Shown: piece by piece, positions 1 through 7,916 of the stretch
How positions within the stretch are numbered: the stretch's first letter is position 1
Layout of the letters: each line of letters opens with the position of its first letter
DNA from: Candidatus Hodarchaeota archaeon
GTDB taxonomy: Archaea > Asgardarchaeota > Heimdallarchaeia > Hodarchaeales > Hodarchaeaceae
Assembly (NCBI GenBank): GCA_016840285.1
Contig: JAEOSR010000002.1
Location: 1 to 32,295 of the forward strand
DNA length: 32,295 nucleotides
Direction of reading: 5' to 3'
Notes under the pieces: generated by a model
What the model was told of the DNA's origin: nothing
Database searches by the model: none
Seen by the model: the letters and a program-made list of their open reading frames with translations, nothing else
Made by a program: the position numbers and the translations under genes

Positions 1-32
1 ATTCTCTAAATTGTTTTCAGAAGGTAATATGT

Positions 33-974
33 TTGATAGACAACCAGACGATCGGAGTCCTTTTTGCTCTAGTTGCTGCAGTCTGTTGGGGACTGGGAGC
101 GTCTCTCTATAAAATTGTTATAAAAACAGAACACTCCCTTTTTCTGACTATAGCTATCCGAGGGTCCATTGCTGTTCCGTTCATTGCGATCGTGACATTT
201 TTTATTAATGGATTTGTATCTATAGGGATTTTGATTTCTCCAGAGGTATTCCCGATTCTTATCATTTCGAGTATTTTTGTTAGTATTGGGGATCTTTCTT
301 TCTTTGGGTCACTCCAACGAATGGAGGTTTCTAAAGCCATGCCCATTGCTTCCATTTATCCGCTATTTACTGTAATTTTATTGATAATTTTCGGCCTTGA
401 GACAATTTCATCAGTTGTATTAACTGGAATAATCATATTAATTGTTGGGTTGGGATTTTTAGCTCAACAAGAAAAAGAAACGGCAACAAATTCAGAAGTG
501 GGAGAGGACATAAAAATAGGATTAGGTCTGGCGGTAATAGCTGCTGTATTTTGGAGTCTTGGTATATATACTTTGAGATTACTCTTAGATTTTCCAGATG
601 TAGATGTTTATTCCTTAGCAACAGTTCGTTTTGGCCTTTTAACCCTTCTTTTTGTGATGTTATGGAGTACAAATAGTGTTTATAACTACACCCAAGGAAA
701 AGACGATCCTGCCTCCCTTACGTACATTACAAAAAAAGTAGGGATCGTGTTTGGTATAGGTGGTATACTATCTTGGGGAATTGGAGCTATCAGCTTCTTT
801 TCATCAATAGAGCTGATTGGAGCCGCACGAGCTACACCAATATCATCTATTAATCCCCTGATATCAGTCATTGTAGGTATTTTTGTTCTAAAAGAAAAAT
901 TAAAACCACTTCAAGCAATTGGTATTCTGTTGATAGTTTTTGGATCCATTTTTGTATCAATCCAACAAGTCTAA
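33..974 (+). CDS. EamA/DMT-family membrane transporter
   Basis: Polytopic inner membrane protein of 313 residues with about ten hydrophobic segments arranged as two similar halves (about 8-143 and 167-310). Each half has the EamA layout: an N-terminal half-start rich in Gly/Trp (CWGLGASLYK; FWSLGIYTLR) and a half-end of the type seen in drug/metabolite exporters (SKAMPIASIYPLFT; ARATPISSINPLIS). This internal repeat is the hallmark of the DMT superfamily, and the length is normal. The substrate cannot be told from sequence. The start is a TTG with an AAGGT ribosome site seven bases upstream; an ATG at 29 is in another frame. It stands alone in the window, and what lies upstream is not seen. 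Confidence 0.9.
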   Translation: MIDNQTIGVLFALVAAVCWGLGASLYKIVIKTEHSLFLTIAIRGSIAVPFIAIVTFFINGFVSIGILISPEVFPILIISSIFVSIGDLSFFGSLQRMEVSKAMPIASIYPLFTVILLIIFGLETISSVVLTGIIILIVGLGFLAQQEKETATNSEVGEDIKIGLGLAVIAAVFWSLGIYTLRLLLDFPDVDVYSLATVRFGLLTLLFVMLWSTNSVYNYTQGKDDPASLTYITKKVGIVFGIGGILSWGIGAISFFSSIELIGAARATPISSINPLISVIVGIFVLKEKLKPLQAIGILLIVFGSIFVSIQQV

Positions 975-1022
975 AGAGATATCATCCAAAAGAAGGATAT
1001 CCAATCCCCCCTGTGTGAAGGA

Positions 1023-1209
1023 GTGGGTGATGTGGTTGTCTATAATGCACTGATACTATTTCCAAAGACATTTCTGGTCGTCTCTTGACCTAAGAGATGA
1101 TAGCTTTTAACCTATAAGGGGACCCCTCACTACAGTAAGTAGTATCCCTCAGACAGGAAGCTGCTCTTAGGCTCTTAGACCTGAAGAATGTCAGTCCACA
1201 TCAACCCAC
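1023..1209. ncRNA. candidate structured non-coding RNA (unknown family, strand unresolved)
   Basis: The gene-free stretch contains nested complementary segments. The outer pair is 1023-1035 with 1196-1209: 13 base pairs with a single bulged A at 1204. Inside it, 1067-1079 pairs with 1178-1192 (GACATT/AATGTC and GGTC/GACC, plus a CT/AG step). Within that are a hairpin at 1081-1097 (TCTCTT, five-base loop, AAGAGA) and another at 1129-1143 (ACTAC, five-base loop, GTAGT) that GGGA/TCCC at 1119-1122/1145-1148 can extend. I see no RNase P, SRP or tRNA consensus blocks. On the minus strand a TATA-like CTTAAATC lies near 1246-1254, at a suitable distance; this favours minus only weakly. Confidence 0.5.
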
Positions 1210-1268
1210 ATTTCTCAACTAGTGAGCATGAGAGTAATGCGAAAATTGATTTAAGAAACCAGTCTTAA

Positions 1269-1466
1269 TTAACCACCTCTTCTATTTAATAACTTTCTTT
1301 TCCTTTTTCTCTTCAATTTTCTTTTCTTTTTTTGTTTCTTAAGTAATTTCTTTCTTGTTGAATCTTTCAAGCGATCTTCCTTGGAATCGTAGTAGAATGT
1401 ATAGCTAGGTTTGGGTAATCCATTTTTTTTAATCCTAGATATCATTTTATTACCAAACCATGTCAT
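1269..1466 (-). CDS. possible 65-residue lysine/arginine-rich protein
   Basis: An ATG-started reading frame encodes a very basic peptide whose second half is almost entirely Lys, Arg and Leu (about residues 38-62), while the first 30 residues look like ordinary protein (MTWFGNKMISRIKKNG). It could be a small nucleic-acid-binding protein, but A-rich DNA readily produces such frames by chance and no convincing ribosome site precedes the ATG. It lies beside the candidate structured RNA and transcribes toward it. I do not recognise a family. Low confidence. Confidence 0.2.
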   Translation of the reverse strand: MTWFGNKMISRIKKNGLPKPSYTFYYDSKEDRLKDSTRKKLLKKQKKKRKLKRKRKRKLLNRRGG

Positions 1467-1557
1467 ATAAACCGTTTCATATATTATTAAAAATTAAGAA
1501 TAATTATAATAACGCCTTATAAAAACTTTGTGGAATGTACAATAATGTTGGAAATGA

Positions 1558-1578
1558 CTTAAATACTATATATTTTTA
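1558..1578 (+). promoter_or_regulatory. putative TATA promoter for the winged-helix/GTPase pair
   Basis: The sequence CTTAAATACTATATATTTTT has an archaeal BRE/TATA character, and its TATA core at 1567-1574 would place the transcript start near 1595, a short distance upstream of the GTG at 1618. No start site has been measured. Confidence 0.4.
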
Positions 1579-1617
1579 CTTATCAATCATGCTATATCCA
1601 CGTGTCTTTCGGGAGTT

Positions 1618-2796
1618 GTGATCCTCATTCAATTAAGCGAGATGAAAGAAGTTACAAGGTTTGAACCTCTATTTACTGACCTTTTAGAAGATGATATCAA
1701 TGAGCAGCATGCTCGGATATTAGTGATGATGTTCCGTCTTGGGGGATTTACGACTTTAAACCTTCTTACCGACTACCTTCCCTTTTTTTCTCAACCTACT
1801 GTAAGTATTCGAGTAGCTGAACTCGTTAACAAGGGATATCTACGGAAAAATCCCGAGCTTATGCCAATGGCTCTAGTTCTAATACTCAGTATTGACGAGC
1901 TTGGGTCTCAGCTAGAGCATAGATTTGAGGCACAACAGAATGCTTTTCGTTTTCTTCTAAAGACCCTCAAAATTCGGGATAAATTCTCAATAAAAGGAAT
2001 GTTTATTCAAGCAATACAAGCCTTATATCCTAAAAACAAAAAGGTAGAATATGAAGAAGATGAATTGTCTAAAGAAGAAGCTTTACCCCGATTAGTTGCA
2101 TTCACTTATCTCTATCAATTGCTACCACGAAACAACCTGTATGAACTCGTCTATAGGAAAAAGTGTCCTGATAAGATTGCAATTAAATGTGATTCTATTA
2201 TTTCTTCTCATCCTGAGATATTCCATATTGTACATAAGAAACATCAGTACAAAGAAATGCTCATACGACCACAACTCCCTTTAGATTCATTTGTGAAAAA
2301 TCGGTTGACCTATCTAGAGTCACTCTACACGTACAACAAGAAATTATTATTAGAATTAGGCAATTTTCTAATTGGGGAATATGATTCGATTATTCCTCAC
2401 CAATTATTAAATTACCCCTCTGAGATTAAATTAAAATTAGAAATCTGTTTGAAACATTATAAAACAATCAGGATAATTGACAATTCAATATATGTAGATA
2501 AAGAAGGAACATCTGGGGTATTAAGTCTGGTGACAGATCGACAGAACTTTACTCCAGACCATAAGGTTTTAATGCTTGCCAATACTGATATTCAGATCCC
2601 TGATAGCGTTAATCAATCCCAGATTCAGTTCTTTCCTTTGAAAACCGATATTCCCCGTGACTACAAGTCGCGAGATTTCATTCTCTTTGAGGAACATGGT
2701 TGTTTAGTTTTTCCATCGCAACAAAATGCAATTCCTTATTATAACATTGCCCCGCGATTCACAACAAATGTATTGAAAATTTTTCAGGAAACTTGA
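1618..2796 (+). CDS. TrmB-like winged-helix protein
   Basis: 392 residues. Residues about 25-85 form a predicted winged helix-turn-helix (NEQHARILVMMFRLGGFTT, then SQPTVSIRVAELVNKGYL, the recognition helix and wing), followed by a helical linker and a C-terminal half that resembles the effector-binding part of TrmB-type archaeal regulators (strands around 300-385). That suggests a DNA-binding regulator, although the helix-turn-helix could instead mediate protein contacts. The stop overlaps the start of the downstream GTPase gene (TTGA, 2793-2796), so the two are very likely translated together and may work together. The GTG at 1618 has GGGAG only two bases upstream; an in-frame ATG at 1642 is an alternative start. 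Confidence 0.7.
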   Translation: MILIQLSEMKEVTRFEPLFTDLLEDDINEQHARILVMMFRLGGFTTLNLLTDYLPFFSQPTVSIRVAELVNKGYLRKNPELMPMALVLILSIDELGSQLEHRFEAQQNAFRFLLKTLKIRDKFSIKGMFIQAIQALYPKNKKVEYEEDELSKEEALPRLVAFTYLYQLLPRNNLYELVYRKKCPDKIAIKCDSIISSHPEIFHIVHKKHQYKEMLIRPQLPLDSFVKNRLTYLESLYTYNKKLLLELGNFLIGEYDSIIPHQLLNYPSEIKLKLEICLKHYKTIRIIDNSIYVDKEGTSGVLSLVTDRQNFTPDHKVLMLANTDIQIPDSVNQSQIQFFPLKTDIPRDYKSRDFILFEEHGCLVFPSQQNAIPYYNIAPRFTTNVLKIFQET

Positions 2797-3392
2797 GGGT
2801 TCAACTATTGTTATCTGACTTTCTCCGACTAATAAAGGGATTTATTTTATTTATCGGGCCAACCGAAGCTGGAAAAACAAGTATTCTACGGCGACTCGTG
2901 ACTGGAGAATTCCATGATCCTCAGCCCACTCTTGGTTTTCGCGAAGAAAACGTTGCTAAAGTAAGAGTAATTGAGATTGGAGGACAACCAAGCTTCAGAA
3001 AGTACTGGAGAGTTGCCCTTGAGCAAAATCCAGTGCGTATCATTTTTGTGATTGATGTGACTAAAGAGAATGACTATAACGAATATCTAAATTTTCAGGA
3101 GACTTATCCAGCGTTTCGTTCTCTCTCAATGTTAACTATCAATAAAATTGACTTAATTACTACAAATCCTGATTATTTATCTGAGATTCCTAACAATCAC
3201 ATATTCTGTAGTGCAAAAACAGGTGAAGGAATGTTAGACATTTTGGAGGCAATTGCGAGTTTTAAAAAAGAAGCTGAGGCTGAAACTCCTTTAAGTCAAC
3301 TTAATGAAGGAATCGATGAGGAGGGTGTTACTGATAACAAAGAAAAGGGGAACATCGATTCGATTATAAAGGAGTTTCAAGGAAAATTTTGA
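2793..3392 (+). CDS. Arf-like small GTPase
   Basis: 199-residue P-loop GTPase with all five G motifs: G1 GPTEAGKTS (22-30), G2 Thr46 within PTLGF, G3 EIGGQ (61-65), G4 NKID (117-120), G5 SAK (140-142). PTLGF and GGQ are the Arf/Sar style rather than Ras style (DTAGQ). There is no room for the amphipathic N-terminal helix of Arf with a myristoylated Gly2, and the C-terminus is a 40-residue acidic tail with no prenylatable cysteine, so membrane attachment is not evident. The TTG start overlaps the stop of the winged-helix gene by four bases, with AGGA just upstream, indicating translational coupling. It converges with the next gene 28 bases on. Partners are unknown; the co-encoded winged-helix protein is the obvious candidate. 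Confidence 0.85.
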   Translation: MRVQLLLSDFLRLIKGFILFIGPTEAGKTSILRRLVTGEFHDPQPTLGFREENVAKVRVIEIGGQPSFRKYWRVALEQNPVRIIFVIDVTKENDYNEYLNFQETYPAFRSLSMLTINKIDLITTNPDYLSEIPNNHIFCSAKTGEGMLDILEAIASFKKEAEAETPLSQLNEGIDEEGVTDNKEKGNIDSIIKEFQGKF

Positions 3393-3420
3393 TATTCTCT
3401 TGAATCATAGCTCCTCAATT

Positions 3421-4593
3421 TCAGGAAGGTAGGAATGGGAAACACTCCGCAACAAGCGTGGATGCGGTTTTATGATCTTTTGGGTCTATAAACACGCTCT
3501 TTGCGAGTAATTCTTCAAATCTGGTAACAAACTTTACGGAAAAAGTATTCAGAGAAGTTATCAGCGATTTTGACGTTTTTGCTGTCAGTAATACGAACGA
3601 GAAATTTTTGTAACGTTCTATAATCAAAATAGATTGGTCCAGATGGATTTCACGAACTTTCTTATGTTTTATTGATTCAGATAAAATGGTACTAATACCT
3701 TCCTTCATTTCGGTAAAAAACATCTCTAAAGCCAGATCATCCTCACTACTGATCCATTGATGAGAGAAGAGGGGGATTCCTTTTTCATTGAAAACTCCCA
3801 GGCGTGAAGTCTTGTAGGGAAGAATGAATAACAATCCTGGTTGATATATAAATGTACCAGCCATTAATAATATTCCTATTGCGAATGATAGTTCATTAGG
3901 GCCCTGACCTGGTGGGATTAACCCTGTAATTGTGTTGAAAGCAGGAACCACACAAGTAAGGATAGTTCCCACCAATATTATGAGAGCAAATCTCTGTAAA
4001 TTCTCAGGACTGTTGATATAGAGTTTTAAAGCATAATAAATCCATAAAAACGTCCATAAAACCTGGATCAATAGCTGGGCGAAGTAAGTATAAGCGTAGA
4101 TTTGTTGTGGTCCTTGCCCTGGTTGTAAGGCTGCGATAATGACTGTAGCAGCGATTAAACCTAATAATCCTGTTTTTATTGGGTCAACTGATGTTCTATT
4201 GATCGAATCAACTAATAATATCAAAAATACTGATGTCGGAAAGATACTAAATAATCCTAATAATCCCAACAAATGAGACACTGATACAGGAGTGACAAAA
4301 ATAACAATATTAATGGTATACATCGATAGGAGGTCAGATATTATTGGAAGGTTGGTAAATAACTCAATCTCCGTATCAATTGCACTAATTCCTGGTATAA
4401 GCATGTCATACTTTATACATGATGACACAGTTGTTAGGATTAGCCATAAGGCAATTCCACACCAATTTAATGTTATATAAAGAAATTGTCTGTATTTCAC
4501 CTGTAAAAACCGATAGAACGATTGTGCTGTTGCAGTGATTAATATTGTAATAGTAAAAAAGCTAATGATCACATCAATAGTGAGTCCAGCCAT
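3421..4593 (-). CDS. 7TM membrane protein with C-terminal longin-like domain
   Basis: About 390 residues. Roughly seven hydrophobic helices occupy residues 4-258; two loops carry the same PGQGP motif (about 158-162 and 228-232), hinting at an internal duplication. The cytoplasmic tail (about 264-365) has the pattern of a longin/roadblock-type profilin-fold domain: a strand pair with a turn (LGVFNEKGIPLFSHQW), a long helix (LEMFFTEMKEGISTILSES), strands (VREIHLDQSILIIERY, FSFVLLTAK) and a C-terminal helix (LNTFSVKFVTRFEELL). In Asgards such domains often dock on small GTPases (known of the fold, inferred here). A TTG at 4608 is possible, but the ATG at 4593 has GGGGGT about seven bases upstream and starts directly before the first helix. 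Confidence 0.7.
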   Translation of the reverse strand: MAGLTIDVIISFFTITILITATAQSFYRFLQVKYRQFLYITLNWCGIALWLILTTVSSCIKYDMLIPGISAIDTEIELFTNLPIISDLLSMYTINIVIFVTPVSVSHLLGLLGLFSIFPTSVFLILLVDSINRTSVDPIKTGLLGLIAATVIIAALQPGQGPQQIYAYTYFAQLLIQVLWTFLWIYYALKLYINSPENLQRFALIILVGTILTCVVPAFNTITGLIPPGQGPNELSFAIGILLMAGTFIYQPGLLFILPYKTSRLGVFNEKGIPLFSHQWISSEDDLALEMFFTEMKEGISTILSESIKHKKVREIHLDQSILIIERYKNFSFVLLTAKTSKSLITSLNTFSVKFVTRFEELLAKSVFIDPKDHKTASTLVAECFPFLPS

Positions 4594-4728
4594 TTTTTTT
4601 ACCCCCAATGAGTATCAATTTTATTTTATGAATTTATTTAGGTATATGGAGGGATACATTCGAGTGTTATCGTTTTAATGAATCCCCTTATATACATTCT
4701 TTTCTCTGAGATAGAGCCTGATTATTAA

Positions 4729-5841
4729 TCAAATAAATAGCTTCAATAGTTCTTTTTCCATATAGTTCAATGTATCGTTCGTAAAATTAGAAATGTCTGT
4801 GTCACTGTGTATTAATGATTTAATGATGTTAATAATTTTGTTTTTATAAACTATTACCATATGATCGAGTTGCTTGGGGTAAAAAAGGAGTAATGCTGCG
4901 GGAACCACTCCTCCAATCTTAGTAATTCTTGAATCTTCAACAGTACTATCCTTCACATTCATCCAATAGGAGATAAAATTCCACTCGGTTTGTAATGGAT
5001 CCATAAGATCCTCTTTTTCCTTTAAATTTGCTAGTGGAATTGGTCCATACATAGTTTCTGCTTTTCCATCTTGAAAGAGGACCGCACTGTATTCGAGCAT
5101 TGATTGAATTTGTTGATGTGAAAAATTACAATTGTTGTTTTTTACTTTGATTATTAAGCCTTTATCAGTGAACGATCCTAAACAAAGCCCAAATTTCATT
5201 ATTTTCGGGTCATCTAATCTTATTAATACTCCTGTTGCAGAACTGATATGTTTTCGATATAACATAGCACCAATTATTATGACTACTATTATTATTAACA
5301 GAAAAAATGCCAGAAAGACCCTTGTTGGAGGTCGTAACCAATTTAGAATTGTGATCGGGCCTTCAATGTCGTTGCTTCTTAATCCTGCGGAAGAGGTTGC
5401 TTCAACTTTAATATAATAACCAGTCCAATCAGCTTGACTAGTGTCCCAGGTGCAGTTGTTTTTTGAAATATTTGTTTCTAGGGGTTTCCATGTTATTTGA
5501 TTTGTAGAACAAAAGACGGTGTAACGAACATTATGTCCTTGTGAGTCAATTGCTTTGGTCCACTCAATAAGAATTGACCCAATGTAAGTTTCTCCCTTGG
5601 TAGGAGACGTAATATTTGGAGAGGTTAAGTGATGTTCTTGTTGTGACACACGTAAGTCAGTGAGAGATTGATCACCAAGGTGAAGTAGGGTGTTTCTCTT
5701 TCCATAGGAGATCTCTACAGAATCTCCAATAATATTTAGGTTCGTAGATCCACTTAAACCGCTAGGTATGGAATTTGGGGGAATTATGTAAAAAATTATC
5801 AATATTGAGCCAATTAATAGATATGCAGAGCGATCTTTCAC
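4729..5841 (-). CDS. single-pass membrane protein: extracellular Fn3/Ig-like domain plus conserved cytoplasmic domain
   Basis: 370 residues. An N-terminal signal or anchor helix (YLLIGSILIIFYIIP, about 8-22) leads to an extracytoplasmic region whose residues about 80-165 look like a fibronectin III/Ig-type beta sandwich (TYIGSILIEWTKA; DWTGYYIKVEATSSAG). A transmembrane helix (about 173-195) then leads to a cytoplasmic domain of about 150 residues starting MKFGLCLGS. That domain is clearly related to the tail of the next gene (shared KxGLCLGS, SMLE, GPxP, LLLxYPxxLD). It probably has a longin/roadblock-like fold and acts as the inside part of a receptor-like protein; this is inference. The start is GTG; GGGA lies a few bases upstream. 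The gene is 33 bases downstream of its paralogue, probably in one operon. Confidence 0.65.
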   Translation of the reverse strand: MKDRSAYLLIGSILIIFYIIPPNSIPSGLSGSTNLNIIGDSVEISYGKRNTLLHLGDQSLTDLRVSQQEHHLTSPNITSPTKGETYIGSILIEWTKAIDSQGHNVRYTVFCSTNQITWKPLETNISKNNCTWDTSQADWTGYYIKVEATSSAGLRSNDIEGPITILNWLRPPTRVFLAFFLLIIIVVIIIGAMLYRKHISSATGVLIRLDDPKIMKFGLCLGSFTDKGLIIKVKNNNCNFSHQQIQSMLEYSAVLFQDGKAETMYGPIPLANLKEKEDLMDPLQTEWNFISYWMNVKDSTVEDSRITKIGGVVPAALLLFYPKQLDHMVIVYKNKIINIIKSLIHSDTDISNFTNDTLNYMEKELLKLFI

Positions 5842-5874
5842 ATTTTTCCCAATCTATTTGTACTAATTCTCATT

Positions 5875-6597
5875 TCAAAATAACAAAAGAAATTGGATAT
5901 CTTCTTCAATACGGGCCAATTTCTCTGGTAGGAGTTCAGAAACATGGGAGATTTCATCGGTTGCATCTTTAAAAGAATCAGTAATATGTTTTTTTCTTAT
6001 TAAAATAGTTGGATCAAGTCGATTAGGGTAATAAAGCAAGAGAAAACCTAAGGTTCCTCCGCTCTCAATAAAATGAGTTAAATCTCTTGGTTTATGTGGA
6101 TTATCTCTTTCCCGGAAACCAAAAGAAACATAAAACATGTCTTCTAGATTTCCCATAATGGGAAAAGGCCCAATTAAATTTCCTACGTCCCCATGTAAAA
6201 CACAAACTACACTATTTTCTAACATTGAATGAAGTTGTGGTTCATTAAATGGACAATACTCACTTCTTCCAAGGATTCTTGCCCCACTATTAGTTAAAGA
6301 ACCTAAACATAGTCCTATCTTCATATTTCTAGGTTCAAGTCGAGATTCTAAAGTCCTAACTCTGGATTTTGAGAAATACTTCTTTCCAATAATCGCTCCA
6401 GTAATTACAGAAATAAATATTAATGATAGAAGTACGTAAGTGATGAAAATATGAGAGATCGAAGGATCAGTGAAAAGAGGAAGCCAGAAATCAGCAAAAA
6501 GGATCATAATTGCGATTATTAAAACACAGAGAACAACAAAAATCCCTATTATGATTTGGGGAATTGTTTCTTTCTCCATTTTTTTCCCATTTTTCAT
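5875..6597 (-). CDS. two-helix membrane protein with the same cytoplasmic domain as its neighbour
   Basis: 240 residues. Two hydrophobic helices (about 12-35 and 46-66) with almost no extracellular part are followed by a cytoplasmic domain of about 150 residues (MKIGLCLGS onward) paralogous to that of the gene just downstream. Conserved points are the GLCLGS strand, a cysteine about 15-20 residues later, HSMLENSV, GPFP, and GFLLLYYPNRLDP. A segment FGFRERDNPHKPRD before the Gly-rich strand recalls the longin-like protein at 29467-30405. No catalytic motif is visible. An AT-rich TATA-like element (ATAATATTTTT) lies about 25 bases upstream of the ATG, so this is probably the first gene of a two-gene unit. 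Confidence 0.6.
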   Translation of the reverse strand: MKNGKKMEKETIPQIIIGIFVVLCVLIIAIMILFADFWLPLFTDPSISHIFITYVLLSLIFISVITGAIIGKKYFSKSRVRTLESRLEPRNMKIGLCLGSLTNSGARILGRSEYCPFNEPQLHSMLENSVVCVLHGDVGNLIGPFPIMGNLEDMFYVSFGFRERDNPHKPRDLTHFIESGGTLGFLLLYYPNRLDPTILIRKKHITDSFKDATDEISHVSELLPEKLARIEEDIQFLLLF

Positions 6598-6760
6598 GAC
6601 GAGGATTTGAAAAATATTATCAAAATGATTTGTTTGTCTATTATGCGTCTTGTGAAAATCTGATTGGTTTATTAAACAAACATCAATTGTGAAGGTTTAA
6701 ATTCACCTTTTAAAATATTATCTCCAATTCAGAATCTAAAATTCCAATACCAAAAATATT

Positions 6761-6891
6761 ATGAAGACATTATCTGGATTTCAAAAATCCCATAAGTCAA
6801 ATTTTCTTCTGAACTATCACGCTTTTCTTGTGGTTCAATAGTTTTTGAAAAATCTCAGTATTGCCATAAATGCGGCGCAAGTGTGGATTAA
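6761..6891 (+). pseudogene. remnant of a small zinc-ribbon protein gene
   Basis: Reading 6829-6891 in one frame gives CGSIVFEKSQYCHKCGASVD followed by a stop, a typical C-terminal zinc ribbon with the second CxxC knuckle intact but only one cysteine of the first. That frame has no start codon and is closed by a stop at 6793-6795. A different frame opens with ATG at 6761 and runs to a TAG at 6838-6840. One frameshift between about 6790 and 6830 would join them. The rest of the 309-base gap (6598-6760) shows only the promoter of the minus-strand gene. Confidence 0.4.
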
Positions 6892-6906
6892 CGATTCTTA
6901 ATATAA

Positions 6907-7254
6907 TCATTCATCCATTTCTGCTGTTTCCTCTTTAAGAACAACTCGAATTTGTTTCCCTTCCATTAAGGAGGAAGTGACCTTTTTACGAGCGCTGTTT
7001 AGAATTCGCCAAAAAGTACCTCTACTAATTTTCATCCTTACAGCTGCATCTTCTTGAGTTAGATTTTCTTCATCTGCTAACCTTAAAGCCTCTAATTCTG
7101 CTGATGTCAAGTGGAGGGTTGCTTGTTCCCCAATTGCAGAATAATCGCCTCCAATTGTGGGTTGTACTCTGGGTCGACCTCCTCGGAACCCCCTTCCTCG
7201 TCCTCTTCGTTTTCCATGTCTTGGGCCTGGCATATCATCACATATAATATTCAA
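6907..7254 (-). CDS. UPF0251/DUF134 family HTH protein
   Basis: About 108-115 residues. The core (LTSAELEALRLADEENLTQ, then EDAAVRMKISRGTFWRIL, NSARKKVTSSLMEG) is the sigma-70-region-4-like helix-turn-helix of the DUF134 family of predicted DNA-binding proteins. Family members normally begin with MPRPRK-like residues; here Met8 begins MPGPRHGKRRGRGRGFRGGR, so the ATG at 7231-7233 is a likely true start, although a TTG at 7254 overlaps the upstream stop as TTGA. The N-terminal Arg/Gly-rich stretch replaces the metal-binding cysteines seen in many relatives. In other prokaryotes the family often sits beside iron-sulfur or Mrp/NifX-type genes; here it follows an iron-sulfur flavoprotein gene, which fits a role in regulating it. 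Confidence 0.8.
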   Translation of the reverse strand: MNIICDDMPGPRHGKRRGRGRGFRGGRPRVQPTIGGDYSAIGEQATLHLTSAELEALRLADEENLTQEDAAVRMKISRGTFWRILNSARKKVTSSLMEGKQIRVVLKEETAEMDE

Positions 7255-7892
7255 GAGAATAATTTGCTTCCAAATGAAGCTAATCGTTGTCCTAAAACCT
7301 CTGCATCTTTAGTCGCTATTGGATCTTTCTTAATAGATCGAAATTTGACTTTTTGTTTCCCTTCTTCTATTGTGTCATACATTATAGTTCCCATTGGAAA
7401 AGGAGCATTGAACCATGGGTGTCCAACTCCACCAACAATTATCATTCCATGCCCTAAAGCAAAAGTGATTAGCGAATTAATAACACTTTCCTGACCACCA
7501 ACTCTTAAACCTGACACTGCAATGGCGGAAAATATCTTACCAGCCCATAACTGCTCAGGCATCTTATTATCTCTGGATCTATCAATTACATTCTTCAAAA
7601 TTCCAGGTGGGCCAGTCCAATAAGAGGGGGAAGCAATAAGTAATCCTTGATGGTCTAGAATCAACTCTTCTAATTTGGGATAATCATCCTGCTTGTCTAA
7701 GGGGCAGGATTTTGTTGTGCAGACTTCACATCCGTTACATTGAATTAGATTAAAATCAGCAAGATTAACTAATTTTGTTTTGGTACCTGCTTTTTCCGCA
7801 CAGTCTAAAGCAGTTTTAAGTAAATAATGAGAATTTGATTTTTCAACTGATTTTTTGGGGGATCCATTAATCCCAAGTAGTTTAAATGTCAT
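7251..7892 (-). CDS. iron-sulfur flavoprotein (NADPH-dependent FMN reductase family)
   Basis: About 213 residues with a flavodoxin-like fold. The N-terminal phosphate-binding loop (GINGSPKKS), the compact cluster motif CNGCEVCTTKSC (C-x2-C-x2-C-x4-C, about residues 52-63), and SPSYWTGPPGILKNVIDR are what is seen in iron-sulfur flavoproteins such as the Methanosarcina ISF, which carry a [4Fe-4S] cluster plus FMN and pass electrons from ferredoxin to O2, peroxide or other acceptors. The exact acceptor here is unknown. An ATG at 7910 is in frame, but AGGAG lies between it and the ATG at 7892 at ideal spacing, so 7892 is preferred. It overlaps the UPF0251 gene by four bases and follows the aldolase gene closely; one operon is likely. 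Confidence 0.85.
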   Translation of the reverse strand: MTFKLLGINGSPKKSVEKSNSHYLLKTALDCAEKAGTKTKLVNLADFNLIQCNGCEVCTTKSCPLDKQDDYPKLEELILDHQGLLIASPSYWTGPPGILKNVIDRSRDNKMPEQLWAGKIFSAIAVSGLRVGGQESVINSLITFALGHGMIIVGGVGHPWFNAPFPMGTIMYDTIEEGKQKVKFRSIKKDPIATKDAEVLGQRLASFGSKLFS

Positions 7893-7916
7893 TTTTGATA
7901 CTCCTAGCATTACAAA

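Noticed and set aside
975..1268. Possibility of RNase P RNA, SRP RNA or a TnpB guide-RNA remnant
   Set aside because: No GAGGAAAGTCC-like, GGAAGGGAGCAGCC-like or tnpB-related sequence was found; only an unknown structured RNA is claimed.
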